Below, piece by piece: positions 50,062 to 57,132 of a stretch of 64,000 nt of DNA; position 1 is the first letter of the stretch; every line of letters starts with the position of its first letter. The notes beneath the pieces are model-generated. The model saw nothing but the letters and a program-made list of their open reading frames with translations. It did no database searches and was not told where the DNA came from. The DNA lies in the NCBI RefSeq assembly GCF_014836445.1, contig NZ_JACSQV010000008.1, forward strand, positions 1 through 64,000. Reading direction: 5' to 3'. The translations under genes were made by a program, and so were the position numbers. The stretch is from Cellulomonas avistercoris (GTDB taxonomy: Bacteria > Actinomycetota > Actinomycetes > Actinomycetales > Cellulomonadaceae).

Positions 50062-51042
50062 GTGGCGCGCGTCACCAGCGCCGACGTGGCCCGTGAGAGC
50101 GGCGTCTCGCGGACCACCGTCTCCTACGTCCTCAACGCCAAGACCGGGATCGCACTCACCGACGCGACCCGTCAGCGCGTGCTCGAGACCGCCGCCCGCC
50201 TGGGCTACACGCCGTCCGCACCGGCGCGTGCGCTGCGCTCGGGACGCAGCGACCTCGTGCTGTGCGTCCTGCCGGACTGGACCATCGGGCCCGCCATCGA
50301 CCGGCTGCTCGACCTCCTGGCGACAGCACTGGCCGAGCACGGCCTGACGGTCCTGGTGCACATCTGCCGCGACTCGCGCCCGCTGGCCGAGCTCTGGCGC
50401 GCGGTCACCCCCTGTGCGGTGCTGGGCCTGACGCCGTTCGGCGAGCAGGACGCCCGGGCGATGCGCCAGGCGGGCATCCCCGTGGTCGGTGCGACGCTCG
50501 ACGCCGACCCGCAGCCCGACGTCTTCGCGGTCCCGCAGACGAGCATCGGCGCGCTGCAGGCCGACCACCTCGTCTCGCGCGGCCGCCGCGTCCTGGCGTA
50601 CGCGTCGCCGCACGACGACCGCGTCGCGGCCTTCGCCGACCGGCGGCTCGCCGGCGTGCGCGCCGCGTGCGAGCGTCACGGCCTGCCGGAGCCGCTGGTC
50701 ACCGCGGTCGACCTCGACGTCGCGTCCGCGGCGGACGCCGTCCGCAGCTGGCGCGCGGGCGGCGTGACGGGGGTCGCCGCATACAACGACGAGGTGGCGC
50801 TGGCGGTCCTCGCGGGGCTGCGGGCGCAGGGCGCCGACGTGCCGGGCGACGTCGCGGTGATCGGGGTCGACGACATCCCCGCCGCACGCGTCGCCGCACC
50901 CGCGCTGACGACCGTGTGGCAGGCCATCGACGCGCAGGCCGACTACCTGGCCGCCGCGCTGCTCGCCGCGCTGGGGCTCGCCGATGACCCGCCGGAGCGG
51001 CCCGACGACGTGTTCCACGTGGTGCAGCGCGCGTCGACCTGA
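50062..51042 (+). CDS. LacI-family transcriptional regulator
   Basis: 326 residues. N-terminal helix-turn-helix VTSADVARESGVSRTTVSYVLNAKTGIALTDATRQRVLETAARLGYTPS with the hinge helix ARALRSGRSDLV. The effector domain is a periplasmic-binding-protein fold ending VAVIGVDDIPAARVAAPALTTV. No target operon is adjacent (neighbours are ABC-F and YiaA), so the regulated genes and effector are unknown. GTG 50062 has GGGAGGGG about 7 nt upstream. Confidence 0.92.
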   Translation: MARVTSADVARESGVSRTTVSYVLNAKTGIALTDATRQRVLETAARLGYTPSAPARALRSGRSDLVLCVLPDWTIGPAIDRLLDLLATALAEHGLTVLVHICRDSRPLAELWRAVTPCAVLGLTPFGEQDARAMRQAGIPVVGATLDADPQPDVFAVPQTSIGALQADHLVSRGRRVLAYASPHDDRVAAFADRRLAGVRAACERHGLPEPLVTAVDLDVASAADAVRSWRAGGVTGVAAYNDEVALAVLAGLRAQGADVPGDVAVIGVDDIPAARVAAPALTTVWQAIDAQADYLAAALLAALGLADDPPERPDDVFHVVQRAST

Positions 51043-51088
51043 GCGCCCCGCCCGGGGTCAGGGCCGGTCGACCGTCACGTTGCGACGG

Positions 51089-51144
51089 TCACGTCCGGAC
51101 CTTCACGTCCGGACCTTCACGTCCGGACCGTCACGTCCGGACCG
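51089..51144. repeat. Four tandem 14-bp repeats between convergent genes
   Basis: TCACGTCCGGACC plus T or G, four times, with degenerate copies on each side (GTCACGTTGCGACG before; TCACTTCCAGACGG after). Each unit contains the 8-bp palindrome GTCCGGAC. The array ends at the last codon of the YiaA-like gene. It may serve as a bidirectional terminator or protein-binding array. Confidence 0.85.
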
Positions 51145-51612
51145 TCACTTCCAGACGGTCGCGTGGACGTCCGTCTCGGCCGGCGGCCGCGGCGCGGCGG
51201 GCGCAGCAGCCGCGGCGGCTGCCAGGTCCCGGACGTTCTTCTGCACCGCGACCACCGCGAACAGCGCCATCGTGTAGCCCAGCCCGTAGAAGCCCTTCTC
51301 GGACAGCGTGAGGTTCGCGTTGGACAGGCCCACGGCCACGAGCAGCATCGAGACGAGCACCATGCTCCACGACAGGCCGAGGAAGATGCTCGTCACGGGC
51401 ACCCCCTCGGCGCGGTCGCGCACGGACTTCTGCGTGGCGATCGCCGAGAACAGGCCGAGCAGCAGCAGGGTCCCGTAGAAGCCCTTCTCGGACAGCAGCA
51501 TGTCGGCGTTCCACAGCCCCACGCCGAACGCCGTGACCGCGATGACGAGGGCCACCCACGACGCGCCGACGAACGCGGCGGTGGGGCGGGCGGGGACGGT
51601 CTGCTGCGACAT
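51145..51612 (-). CDS. YiaA/YiaB-type membrane protein with duplicated domain
   Basis: 155 residues and four helices in two similar halves: LWNADMLLSEKGFYGTLLLLGLFSAIATQKSVRD and LSNANLTLSEKGFYGLGYTMALFAVVAVQKNVRD. The NA(D/N)..LSEKGFYG motif is the YiaA/B signature. Function unknown; inner-membrane location expected. The ATG follows GGAG at about 10 nt. Its 3' end abuts the 14-bp tandem repeats. Confidence 0.88.
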   Translation of the reverse strand: MSQQTVPARPTAAFVGASWVALVIAVTAFGVGLWNADMLLSEKGFYGTLLLLGLFSAIATQKSVRDRAEGVPVTSIFLGLSWSMVLVSMLLVAVGLSNANLTLSEKGFYGLGYTMALFAVVAVQKNVRDLAAAAAAAPAAPRPPAETDVHATVWK

Positions 51613-51793
51613 GGGGGGCGCTCCGGAGGTCGGGCTGCCGGCACCGTGCCAGCCGCGGCACGATGGTGGCGGGCGGCGCACGGCGCCGCAAGCATCCGAC
51701 CGCAGCTGGTCGAACTTGTGACCATTTCGGGTCCCCCGTACGGCTCGCACCGGGCAGTGGTCGCAGATCCGACCAGTTCCGTCGCGACGAGGC

Positions 51794-51808
51794 GCACATG
51801 TGACCACA
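51794..51808. promoter_or_regulatory. 15-mer shared with the fhaA upstream region
   Basis: GCACATGTGACCACA occurs here, 58 bp before the ECF41 sigma gene, and again at 55677-55691 upstream of fhaA. A related TGTGACCA is at 51717-51724, and TGGTC/GACCA dyads lie nearby (51709-51723, 51759-51774). This suggests a regulator site shared by two loci; the regulator is unknown. Confidence 0.35.
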
Positions 51809-51865
51809 TCGGGGCACCACCGCCCGCACGGCGCTCCGGGACGAGTGCCCTGGCAGGATGCCCGG

Positions 51866-52774
51866 ATGACCCAGCAGGACGAGCTCGCGCGCGAGTTCGA
51901 GGCACACCGGTCCCGGCTCGTCGGCGTGGCCTACCGGATCCTCGGCAGCGTCGTCGAGGCCGAGGACGCGGTGCAGGACGCGTGGCTCCGGCTCGCCGCC
52001 GCCGACCGGTCCGCGATCGACGAGCCCGCCGCGTGGCTCACGACCGTCACGTCGCGCCTGTGCCTCGACCGGCTGCGCTCGGCGCGGGTGCGTCGCGAGA
52101 CGTACGTCGGCCCGTGGCTCCCGGAGCCGTGGGTGCAGGGGGTCGAGGCGCCACCCGGGCCCGACGCGCTCGTCGAGCTCGACGAGTCGGTCCGGCTCGC
52201 GCTGCTCGTCGTGCTCGAGGGCCTCACGCCCGAGCAGCGGGTGGCGTTCGTGCTGCACGACGTGTTCGCGGTGCCGTTCACGGAGGTCGCCGACGCGCTC
52301 GGGACGTCCGTGGCCGCGGCGCGCCAGCTCGCGTCGCGTGCCCGCCGGGCCGTCCGGGACCACCGGCCGCCGCCGGCGGTCCCGCTCGCCCGTCAGCGCG
52401 AGGTCGTCGAGGCGTTCACGCGCGCGACGCTGGCCGGTGACCTCGACGGCCTGCTGCGGACCCTCGCGCCCGGCGTCGTGCTGCGGTCCGACGGCGGCGG
52501 GGTCGTCAGCGCCGCGCTGCGCCCCGTGGTGGGTGCCGACCACGTCGCCCGGCTGCTGGTCGGGCTGGTGGTCCGGGCGGGAGGCGCCCCGGTGACGGTC
52601 GTCCCCGTGCTGGTCAACGGCGAGCTGGGGGCGATCGTCGAGATCGGGGATGCCGGTGCGGCGAGCGCAGAGACCAACGTCGTGCTGCCGCGCGTCGGGC
52701 CTGACGGCCTCGTGCACGGCGTCGACATGGTCCGCAACCCCGAGAAGCTCACGCGGATCCGCGTCCCGGGCTGA
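51866..52774 (+). CDS. ECF41-type RNA polymerase sigma factor
   Basis: 302 residues. Region 2 (FEAHRSRLVGVAYRILGSVVEAEDAVQDAWLRL) and region 4 (LTPEQRVAFVLHDVFAVPFTEVADALGTSVAAARQLASRARRAV) are followed by a SnoaL-like C-terminal domain of about 120 residues. Two hallmarks of ECF41 are present: WLPEP in the linker and DGGG in the C-terminal domain. ECF41 factors use this domain, not an anti-sigma protein, for control, and usually drive a neighbouring carboxymuconolactone decarboxylase-like gene, as found here. ATG 51866 follows CAGGAT by 6 nt. The 3' end overlaps the next gene by 26 bp. Confidence 0.93.
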   Translation: MTQQDELAREFEAHRSRLVGVAYRILGSVVEAEDAVQDAWLRLAAADRSAIDEPAAWLTTVTSRLCLDRLRSARVRRETYVGPWLPEPWVQGVEAPPGPDALVELDESVRLALLVVLEGLTPEQRVAFVLHDVFAVPFTEVADALGTSVAAARQLASRARRAVRDHRPPPAVPLARQREVVEAFTRATLAGDLDGLLRTLAPGVVLRSDGGGVVSAALRPVVGADHVARLLVGLVVRAGGAPVTVVPVLVNGELGAIVEIGDAGAASAETNVVLPRVGPDGLVHGVDMVRNPEKLTRIRVPG

Positions 52775-53360
52775 CGTCCGCCGGGCGCGGCGGCGCCGCG
52801 TGGACGGCCGGCAGCGCGCACACCGTCGCGTCCGTGAAGCCCTGCGCCGTGATCCCCAGCGCGTGGTTGAGCCGCGACCGTTGGTTCTCCAGCGCCACCA
52901 GGTGCGCCAGCTCGACGACGCCCGCGTCGCCCAGGTCGGCGCGCAGCCCGGCGACCATGTCGTCCGTCACCCGGGGCGGGGTGGCCGTGGCGGCGTCGGC
53001 GAAGGCCATCGCCCGCTTCTCCAGGTCGCTGAAGGCGGGCGACGACGCGTAGTCGGGCACGGCGAGGACGTCCTGCGCGCTGATCCCGACGCGCAGCGCG
53101 AGCATCGCGCCGAAGTCGATGCACCACGAGCAGCCGATGACGACCGCGACCCGGTGCTCGACGAGGCTGCGCAGCCGCTCCGGCAGGTGGTGACGCGCGC
53201 GCAGCAGCACCACCTCCCCGAGGAGCTGGGACCACAGGACACCGCGGTGGTGCGCCGTGACGGCCGCCGGCTCGAGGGACCGGCCGAACATCCGGCGGGT
53301 CGCGGCGCCGGCGAGCCGGTCGGCGGGGCGGCGGCGGACGGGCGGGGTGATGCGGGCCAT
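52749..53360 (-). CDS. Carboxymuconolactone decarboxylase/AhpD-like protein, probable ECF41 target
   Basis: 203 residues. The AhpD-like CxxC motif appears in VAVVIGCSWCIDFGAMLALRVGI; further helices include SDLEKRAMAFADAATATPPRV and VELAHLVALENQRSRLNHALG. Such proteins often act as peroxidases or redox partners through the Cys pair. The gene is convergent to, and overlaps, the ECF41 gene, the usual partner arrangement (COE: carboxymuconolactone decarboxylase, oxidoreductase or epimerase). AAGGAG is 6 nt before ATG 53360, and an ECF41-type promoter lies upstream. Confidence 0.88.
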   Translation of the reverse strand: MARITPPVRRRPADRLAGAATRRMFGRSLEPAAVTAHHRGVLWSQLLGEVVLLRARHHLPERLRSLVEHRVAVVIGCSWCIDFGAMLALRVGISAQDVLAVPDYASSPAFSDLEKRAMAFADAATATPPRVTDDMVAGLRADLGDAGVVELAHLVALENQRSRLNHALGITAQGFTDATVCALPAVHAAPPRPADVSPGRGSA

Positions 53361-53393
53361 GGAGGGCTCCTTCGTGGTCGTCGGTACCGGGAT

Positions 53394-53420
53394 GACGACG
53401 CAGGACGGCCGGACGTGACA
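53394..53420 (-). promoter_or_regulatory. ECF41-type promoter
   Basis: On the minus strand TGTCACG (53420-53414), exactly 16 bp, and CGTC (53397-53394) match the ECF41 consensus TGTCACA-N16-CGTC with one mismatch. It lies 33 bp before the decarboxylase-like gene, so that gene is the predicted target of the adjacent sigma factor. Confidence 0.7.
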
Positions 53421-53486
53421 GCGCGGGACGACGGGCCCTGCACCATGGCGCGGCATGACCTGCGCACGGCCCCGTACCGTCGCCAC

Positions 53487-54374
53487 ATGGCACCGCGGAG
53501 CTTCACGAGCCACGACACCGGGCCCTTCGACCGCGAGGCGGCCCGGGAGCGCGTCGAGGTGCTGCGGTCGATGCTGCCGCCCGGCACGCAGATCCGGCTG
53601 ATCGAGCCCTCGAAGGGCGTCGATCTGACGTACCTGGTCCGGACGGTCGGCGACCGGGCTCGCGCCTCGGCGCTGCTCGCCGCGGTCGTCGACGTCGTGC
53701 GCACCGGTGACGAGCGCTGGGCGGTGGACCTGTCCGTGCACGCGACCGACGACGACACGTCCCCCTGCACGACCTTCGCGCTGCCCGACGACGCGCTGCC
53801 GGCCCTGGACCTGCTGCTCGCGGCGCACGACGACCTGTACGCGGCCCTGCCCACGCAGACGATCGGCCTCGACGCCGCCGACGGCACGTTCACCATCAGC
53901 GACGTCCCCCGCGACGCGGCGCTCGCCACCGCGCGCCTCGCTGCGCGCTGGTGGGAGAGCCTGCTGCAGCGCGCCGACGGCCGGTGGCGCGACTCGTCGC
54001 TGTCGGTCGCGGTCGGCGGCCAGAGCGGGACCGACGGCGTGCACGCCGAGATCAGCTACGACGCCACCATCGAGCGCGAGCCCGACCCCATGGGCTACCG
54101 CAGGAGCGACAACGGCTCGCGCAAGGTCAGCGACGCCGTGTGGACGGCCCGCGTCGTCGCCGCGTGGGACGAGAACCTGCCGGTGCTCGAGGCGATGCTG
54201 CGCCTGCCCGTGCCGCCCGACCACGAGGTCGACCTCACCCTCGCCGACGACTCCCTGCGGCCGCAGCTGTCGGTGTGCCACCACGAGACGTACGAGGACG
54301 ACGACGTCACGGCCGAGGCGCTCGTCGCGATCATCCGCAGCGAGGTGCCGGGGACGCGGCTGACGGTGGGCTGA
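53487..54374 (+). CDS. Conserved hypothetical protein
   Basis: 295 residues with no signal peptide or membrane helix; alternating beta/alpha pattern. Features seen: RIEPS-like RLIEPSKGVDLTYLVRTVGDRA, DLSVHATDDDTSPCTTFALPDD, WWESLLQRADGRWRDSSLSVAVGG, and EISYDATIEREPDPMGYRR. No active-site signature known to me. The ATG at 53487 follows TACCGT (53475-53480) by 6 nt, so it is preferred over ATG 53445. Divergent from the ECF41 target gene; a functional link is possible but not shown. Confidence 0.65.
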   Translation: MAPRSFTSHDTGPFDREAARERVEVLRSMLPPGTQIRLIEPSKGVDLTYLVRTVGDRARASALLAAVVDVVRTGDERWAVDLSVHATDDDTSPCTTFALPDDALPALDLLLAAHDDLYAALPTQTIGLDAADGTFTISDVPRDAALATARLAARWWESLLQRADGRWRDSSLSVAVGGQSGTDGVHAEISYDATIEREPDPMGYRRSDNGSRKVSDAVWTARVVAAWDENLPVLEAMLRLPVPPDHEVDLTLADDSLRPQLSVCHHETYEDDDVTAEALVAIIRSEVPGTRLTVG

Positions 54375-54379
54375 GCGGG

Positions 54380-55135
54380 TCAGTCGGCGGTCACGAGGTC
54401 GAGCTCCAGCCACTGCGCCAGGTCGGCGATCTCCCGGTCGACCGCGGCGGTGACCGCGCCGGTGAACGGGACGTCCTGGTGCACCGCCGTGACGCGCAGG
54501 ACGCCCGCGCGCACGTCCGCCGTCGCGTCGACCTTGCCGACGAGGCGGTCGCCGTGCAGCACCGGCATCGCCCAGTACCCCCACCGGCGCCGGGCCACCG
54601 GCTTGTACATCTCGAGCTGGTAGTCGAACTCGAAGAGCTCGGTCATCCGCTTGCGGTCCATCACGAGCCGGTCCAGCGGCGACAGCAGCGCGGTCCGCCC
54701 CTCGAACGGTCGGTCCAGCGCCGCGGGATCGACGCGCCACGTCCCGCGGACCCCCTCGACGACGGCCTGGTCGCCCGCCTCGCCCACGTCGTCGGGCTCA
54801 CCGGGCCGTTCGCCCGTCCGCGCGCGAGCGATGCCCAGCGCCCGCAGACGCCGCTCGTCACGGACGCGACGCGCCTGCGCGGACGGCACGGCCGGGGCGT
54901 CCGGGTAGACCCGCACCGCGAGGTCCCACAGCTTGTCGCGCCGCTCCGTGCCGGCCACCGCGACCTCCCCGCGGGCCGCCATCACGCCGAGCAGCATCTG
55001 CACGTTCCGGTTGTCGTTCCACCCCGTCGACCGCCAGGGCCGCACGCACGTGTCGGGGATGCTGCGCGCCGTCAGCGGCCCGTCCGCCCGCAGCAGCTCG
55101 AGCACGTCGTGCCGCGCGGCCTCCCTGCACCGACG
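54380..55135 (-). pseudogene. ycaQ/alkZ-like winged-helix DNA glycosylase, N terminus lost
   Basis: About 250 residues match the C-terminal two-thirds of the YcaQ/AlkZ family: winged-helix part VLELLRADGPLTARSIPDTC, LLGVMAARGEVAVAGTERRDKLWDLAVRVYP, then ALLSPLDRLVMDRKRMTELFEFDYQLEMYKPVARRRWGYWAMPVLHGDRLVGKVD, the strongest family signature. Full-length members have about 380-420 residues; the first 90-100, which hold the Q-x-(Q/D) catalytic motif, are missing. The sequence runs into an IS481-like remnant at about 55128-55135. The remaining frame is intact from an ATG formed at the junction, but an active enzyme is unlikely. Confidence 0.8.
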
Positions 55136-55404
55136 CACCCCCGCCGCCGCCTACGCCGCGAAAGCCAAGGCCTACCCCCACGGCGGCGCCGGCACCCACG
55201 AACGCGTCCGCCACGACCGCATCGACACCAACGGCAAGCTCACGCTGCGCGTCGCCGGCCGCCTGCACCACATCGGCATCGGACGAACCCACGCCCGAAC
55301 CCCCGTGATCATGCTCATCGCCGACCTCGACATCCGCGTCGTGAACGCCATCACCGGCGAGCTCCTGCGCGAGCTCACCCTCGACCCCACCCGCAACTAC
55401 CAAC
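55128..55404 (+). mobile_element. IS481-type transposase remnant (C-terminal end)
   Basis: The plus-strand frame reads RTPAAAYAAKAKAYP, then HERVRHDRIDTNGKLTLR, VAGRLHHIGIGRTHARTPV, LDIRVVNAITGELLRELTLDP and TRNYQP, the C-terminal portion of an IS481/integrase-core transposase. The catalytic DDE part is absent, and no stop codon follows in the expected place, so both ends have been lost. It adjoins the broken ycaQ-like gene and lies 70 bp from tRNA-Leu. Confidence 0.8.
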
Positions 55405-55414
55405 CCCACACAAC

Positions 55415-55450
55415 GCAACAAGCCGGACCCCTGAGGGTCCGGCTTGTTGC
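55415..55450. terminator. Strong bidirectional hairpin
   Basis: A perfect 16-bp stem (GCAACAAGCCGGACCC / GGGTCCGGCTTGTTGC) with loop CTGA lies 24 bp beyond the 3' end of the tRNA gene on the minus strand. On that strand it is followed by a T/G-rich stretch (GTTGTG), so it probably terminates the tRNA transcript. Confidence 0.75.
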
Positions 55451-55473
55451 CGATGTCCTGCGACATCACACTG

Positions 55474-55556
55474 TGCGCGAGGCGGGATTTGAACCCGCAC
55501 GCCCTTTCGGACACTGGCACCTGAAGCCAGCGCGTCTGCCGTTCCGCCACTCGCGC
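55474..55556 (-). tRNA. tRNA-Leu (anticodon CAG)
   Basis: Minus strand. The acceptor stem GCGCGAG pairs with CTCGCGC, the D arm is GCGGAACGGCAGACGC, the anticodon stem CTGGC/GCCAG carries the loop TTCAGGT (anticodon CAG, reading CUG), there is a long variable arm typical of class II tRNAs, and the T arm is GCGGGTTCAAATCCCGC. No CCA is encoded. A tRNA-Leu next to fhaA is a known arrangement in actinobacteria. Confidence 0.95.
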
Positions 55557-55907
55557 GCGCCGCAGAACGTTAGCACGGCGGAGCCCTCGCCACCGAACCG
55601 CCGGTACGACGGACCTCCCGGAGCCCGGATCCCCGTGAAGTGGTCACGCACCTGACCACCTCACGGCGGAGGCCCCGCACATGTGACCACAACGCTCGAC
55701 CCGCCCGCGCTACCCCCGCGCAGACCCCCGTACCGACCCGTCCACAGGTCCCCCGCACGCGCGCCGCGTGCACCGATCACACCCGTGCGCACCCGTCCAG
55801 CCCGTCGCACGGATACCATCGAGCCGGACCGTCGTCGCACCGCGTCGCACGAGCCGACGAGCACAGGGACGGGCCACCCGGCCCGCCCGATGCGGGAGGA
55901 GGTGGAC

Positions 55908-56615
55908 GTGGGATTCCTCGACAAGTTCGAGAACGGCGTGGAACGCGTCGTCAACAACGCGTTCGCTCGCGCCTTCCGTAGCGAGGTCAAGCCCATCGAG
56001 CTGGCCGACGCGCTGCGTCGCGAGCTCGACGACCGCGCCGCCGTCGTCGGCCGCGACCGCACCGTCGTGCCCAACGAGTTCACGATCGAGCTGTCCACGC
56101 CCGACTACGACCAGGTCGAGGCGTGGGGCGCGGAGGCCCTCGCGGAGGAGCTCGCCGCCAACGTCACCGAGCACGCGTCCAGCCAGCACTACGCGTTCGT
56201 CGGCCCCGTCACCGTCTCCTTCTCGGAGAACACGGAGCAGGACGCCGGCCGGTTCGCGGTGCACAGCGCCACGGTCCGCGGCGCGGTCGCGCCCGCGACC
56301 AACGCGGCGCCGAGCCCGCGGCACCCGCTCATCGACATCGACGGCCAGCGGTACATCCTCACGGGCCCCGTCACGGTCATCGGCCGCGGCTCCGAGGCCG
56401 ACATCATCGTCGACGACCCCGGCGTCTCACGGCGCCACCTGGAGATCCGCGTGACGCCCGACGGCGTCGTGGCCAGCGACATGGGGTCCACCAACGGCGT
56501 CTTCGTCGAGGGGCACCAGGTGCCTGCGGCGACGCTGCTCGACGGCAACACCCTGACCATCGGTCGCACCCGCATCCTGTTCTGGACCGGCGGCGACGCG
56601 GACGTGGACGAGTGA
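55908..56615 (+). CDS. fhaA: FHA-domain protein FhaA (DUF3662)
   Basis: 235 residues. Residues 1-110 are the FhaA N-terminal domain (GFLDKFENGVERVVNNAFARAFRSEVKPIELADALRREL), and the C-terminal FHA domain shows VIGRGSEADIIVDDPGVSRRHLEI and DMGSTNGVFVEG, with the phosphothreonine-binding Arg, Ser and Asn. The linker between them is only about 25 residues, far shorter than in M. tuberculosis FhaA. It reads phosphorylation by PknA/PknB and takes part in cell-wall synthesis with MurJ. GTG 55908 follows GGAGGAGG by 5 nt. Confidence 0.93.
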   Translation: MGFLDKFENGVERVVNNAFARAFRSEVKPIELADALRRELDDRAAVVGRDRTVVPNEFTIELSTPDYDQVEAWGAEALAEELAANVTEHASSQHYAFVGPVTVSFSENTEQDAGRFAVHSATVRGAVAPATNAAPSPRHPLIDIDGQRYILTGPVTVIGRGSEADIIVDDPGVSRRHLEIRVTPDGVVASDMGSTNGVFVEGHQVPAATLLDGNTLTIGRTRILFWTGGDADVDE

Positions 56616-56624
56616 TGCCGCGGC

Positions 56625-57128
56625 ATGAGTGAGCTGACCATCACCCTGCTGCGGCTGGGATACCTCGCACTGCTGTGGTTCCTCGTCCTGTCGGCCATCA
56701 CGGTGCTGCGCCGCGACCTGTACGGCACGCGGATCATCGACCGACGCCGCACACCGGGCAAGGGCACGCCCGCGGCCGAGTCGCCCGTGCCCGTCGGCGA
56801 GTCCCCCCGTGCGCCCCGACGCCCGCGCGGCGCCGGCGGCCCCACCCGGCTCGTCGTGACCGAGGGTCCGCTGCGCGGCACCACGGTCCCGCTCGGCTCG
56901 TCCGCGGTCCTGGTCGGCCGCGCGCCCAGCTGCACGCTCGTGCTCGACGACGACTACTCGTCGTCCCGCCACGCCCGGATCTTCCCGCAGGGCGAGCAGT
57001 GGTTCGTCGAGGACCTGGGCTCGACGAACGGCACGTTCGTCGGCGAGCAGCGGGTCGAGCAGCCCACGCCCGTCCCGACCGGAACCGCGGTGCGGATCGG
57101 TCAGAGCCTGCTCGAGCTGCAGAGGTAG
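56625..57128 (+). CDS. fhaB: FHA-domain membrane protein FhaB/FipA
   Basis: 167 residues. One N-terminal helix (LLRLGYLALLWFLVLSAITVLRR), a Pro/Arg/Gly linker, then an FHA domain: VLVGRAPSCTLVLDDDYSSSRHARIF and DLGSTNGTFVGEQRV, with the phosphothreonine-binding Arg, Ser and Asn. It binds phosphorylated division proteins in the septal and elongation machinery. It begins 9 bp after fhaA and ends 4 bp before pstP. Shine-Dalgarno is weak, so coupling with fhaA is likely. Confidence 0.93.
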   Translation: MSELTITLLRLGYLALLWFLVLSAITVLRRDLYGTRIIDRRRTPGKGTPAAESPVPVGESPRAPRRPRGAGGPTRLVVTEGPLRGTTVPLGSSAVLVGRAPSCTLVLDDDYSSSRHARIFPQGEQWFVEDLGSTNGTFVGEQRVEQPTPVPTGTAVRIGQSLLELQR

Positions 57129-57132
57129 TGCC

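Noticed and set aside
55415-55450. Terminal inverted repeat of the IS481 remnant
   Set aside because: It is a self-contained hairpin next to the tRNA 3' end; no matching copy lies at the other edge of the remnant near 55128.
54380-55556. Integrative element or prophage inserted at tRNA-Leu
   Set aside because: No integrase, phage gene or duplicated tRNA 3' end is seen; only a transposase fragment is present.
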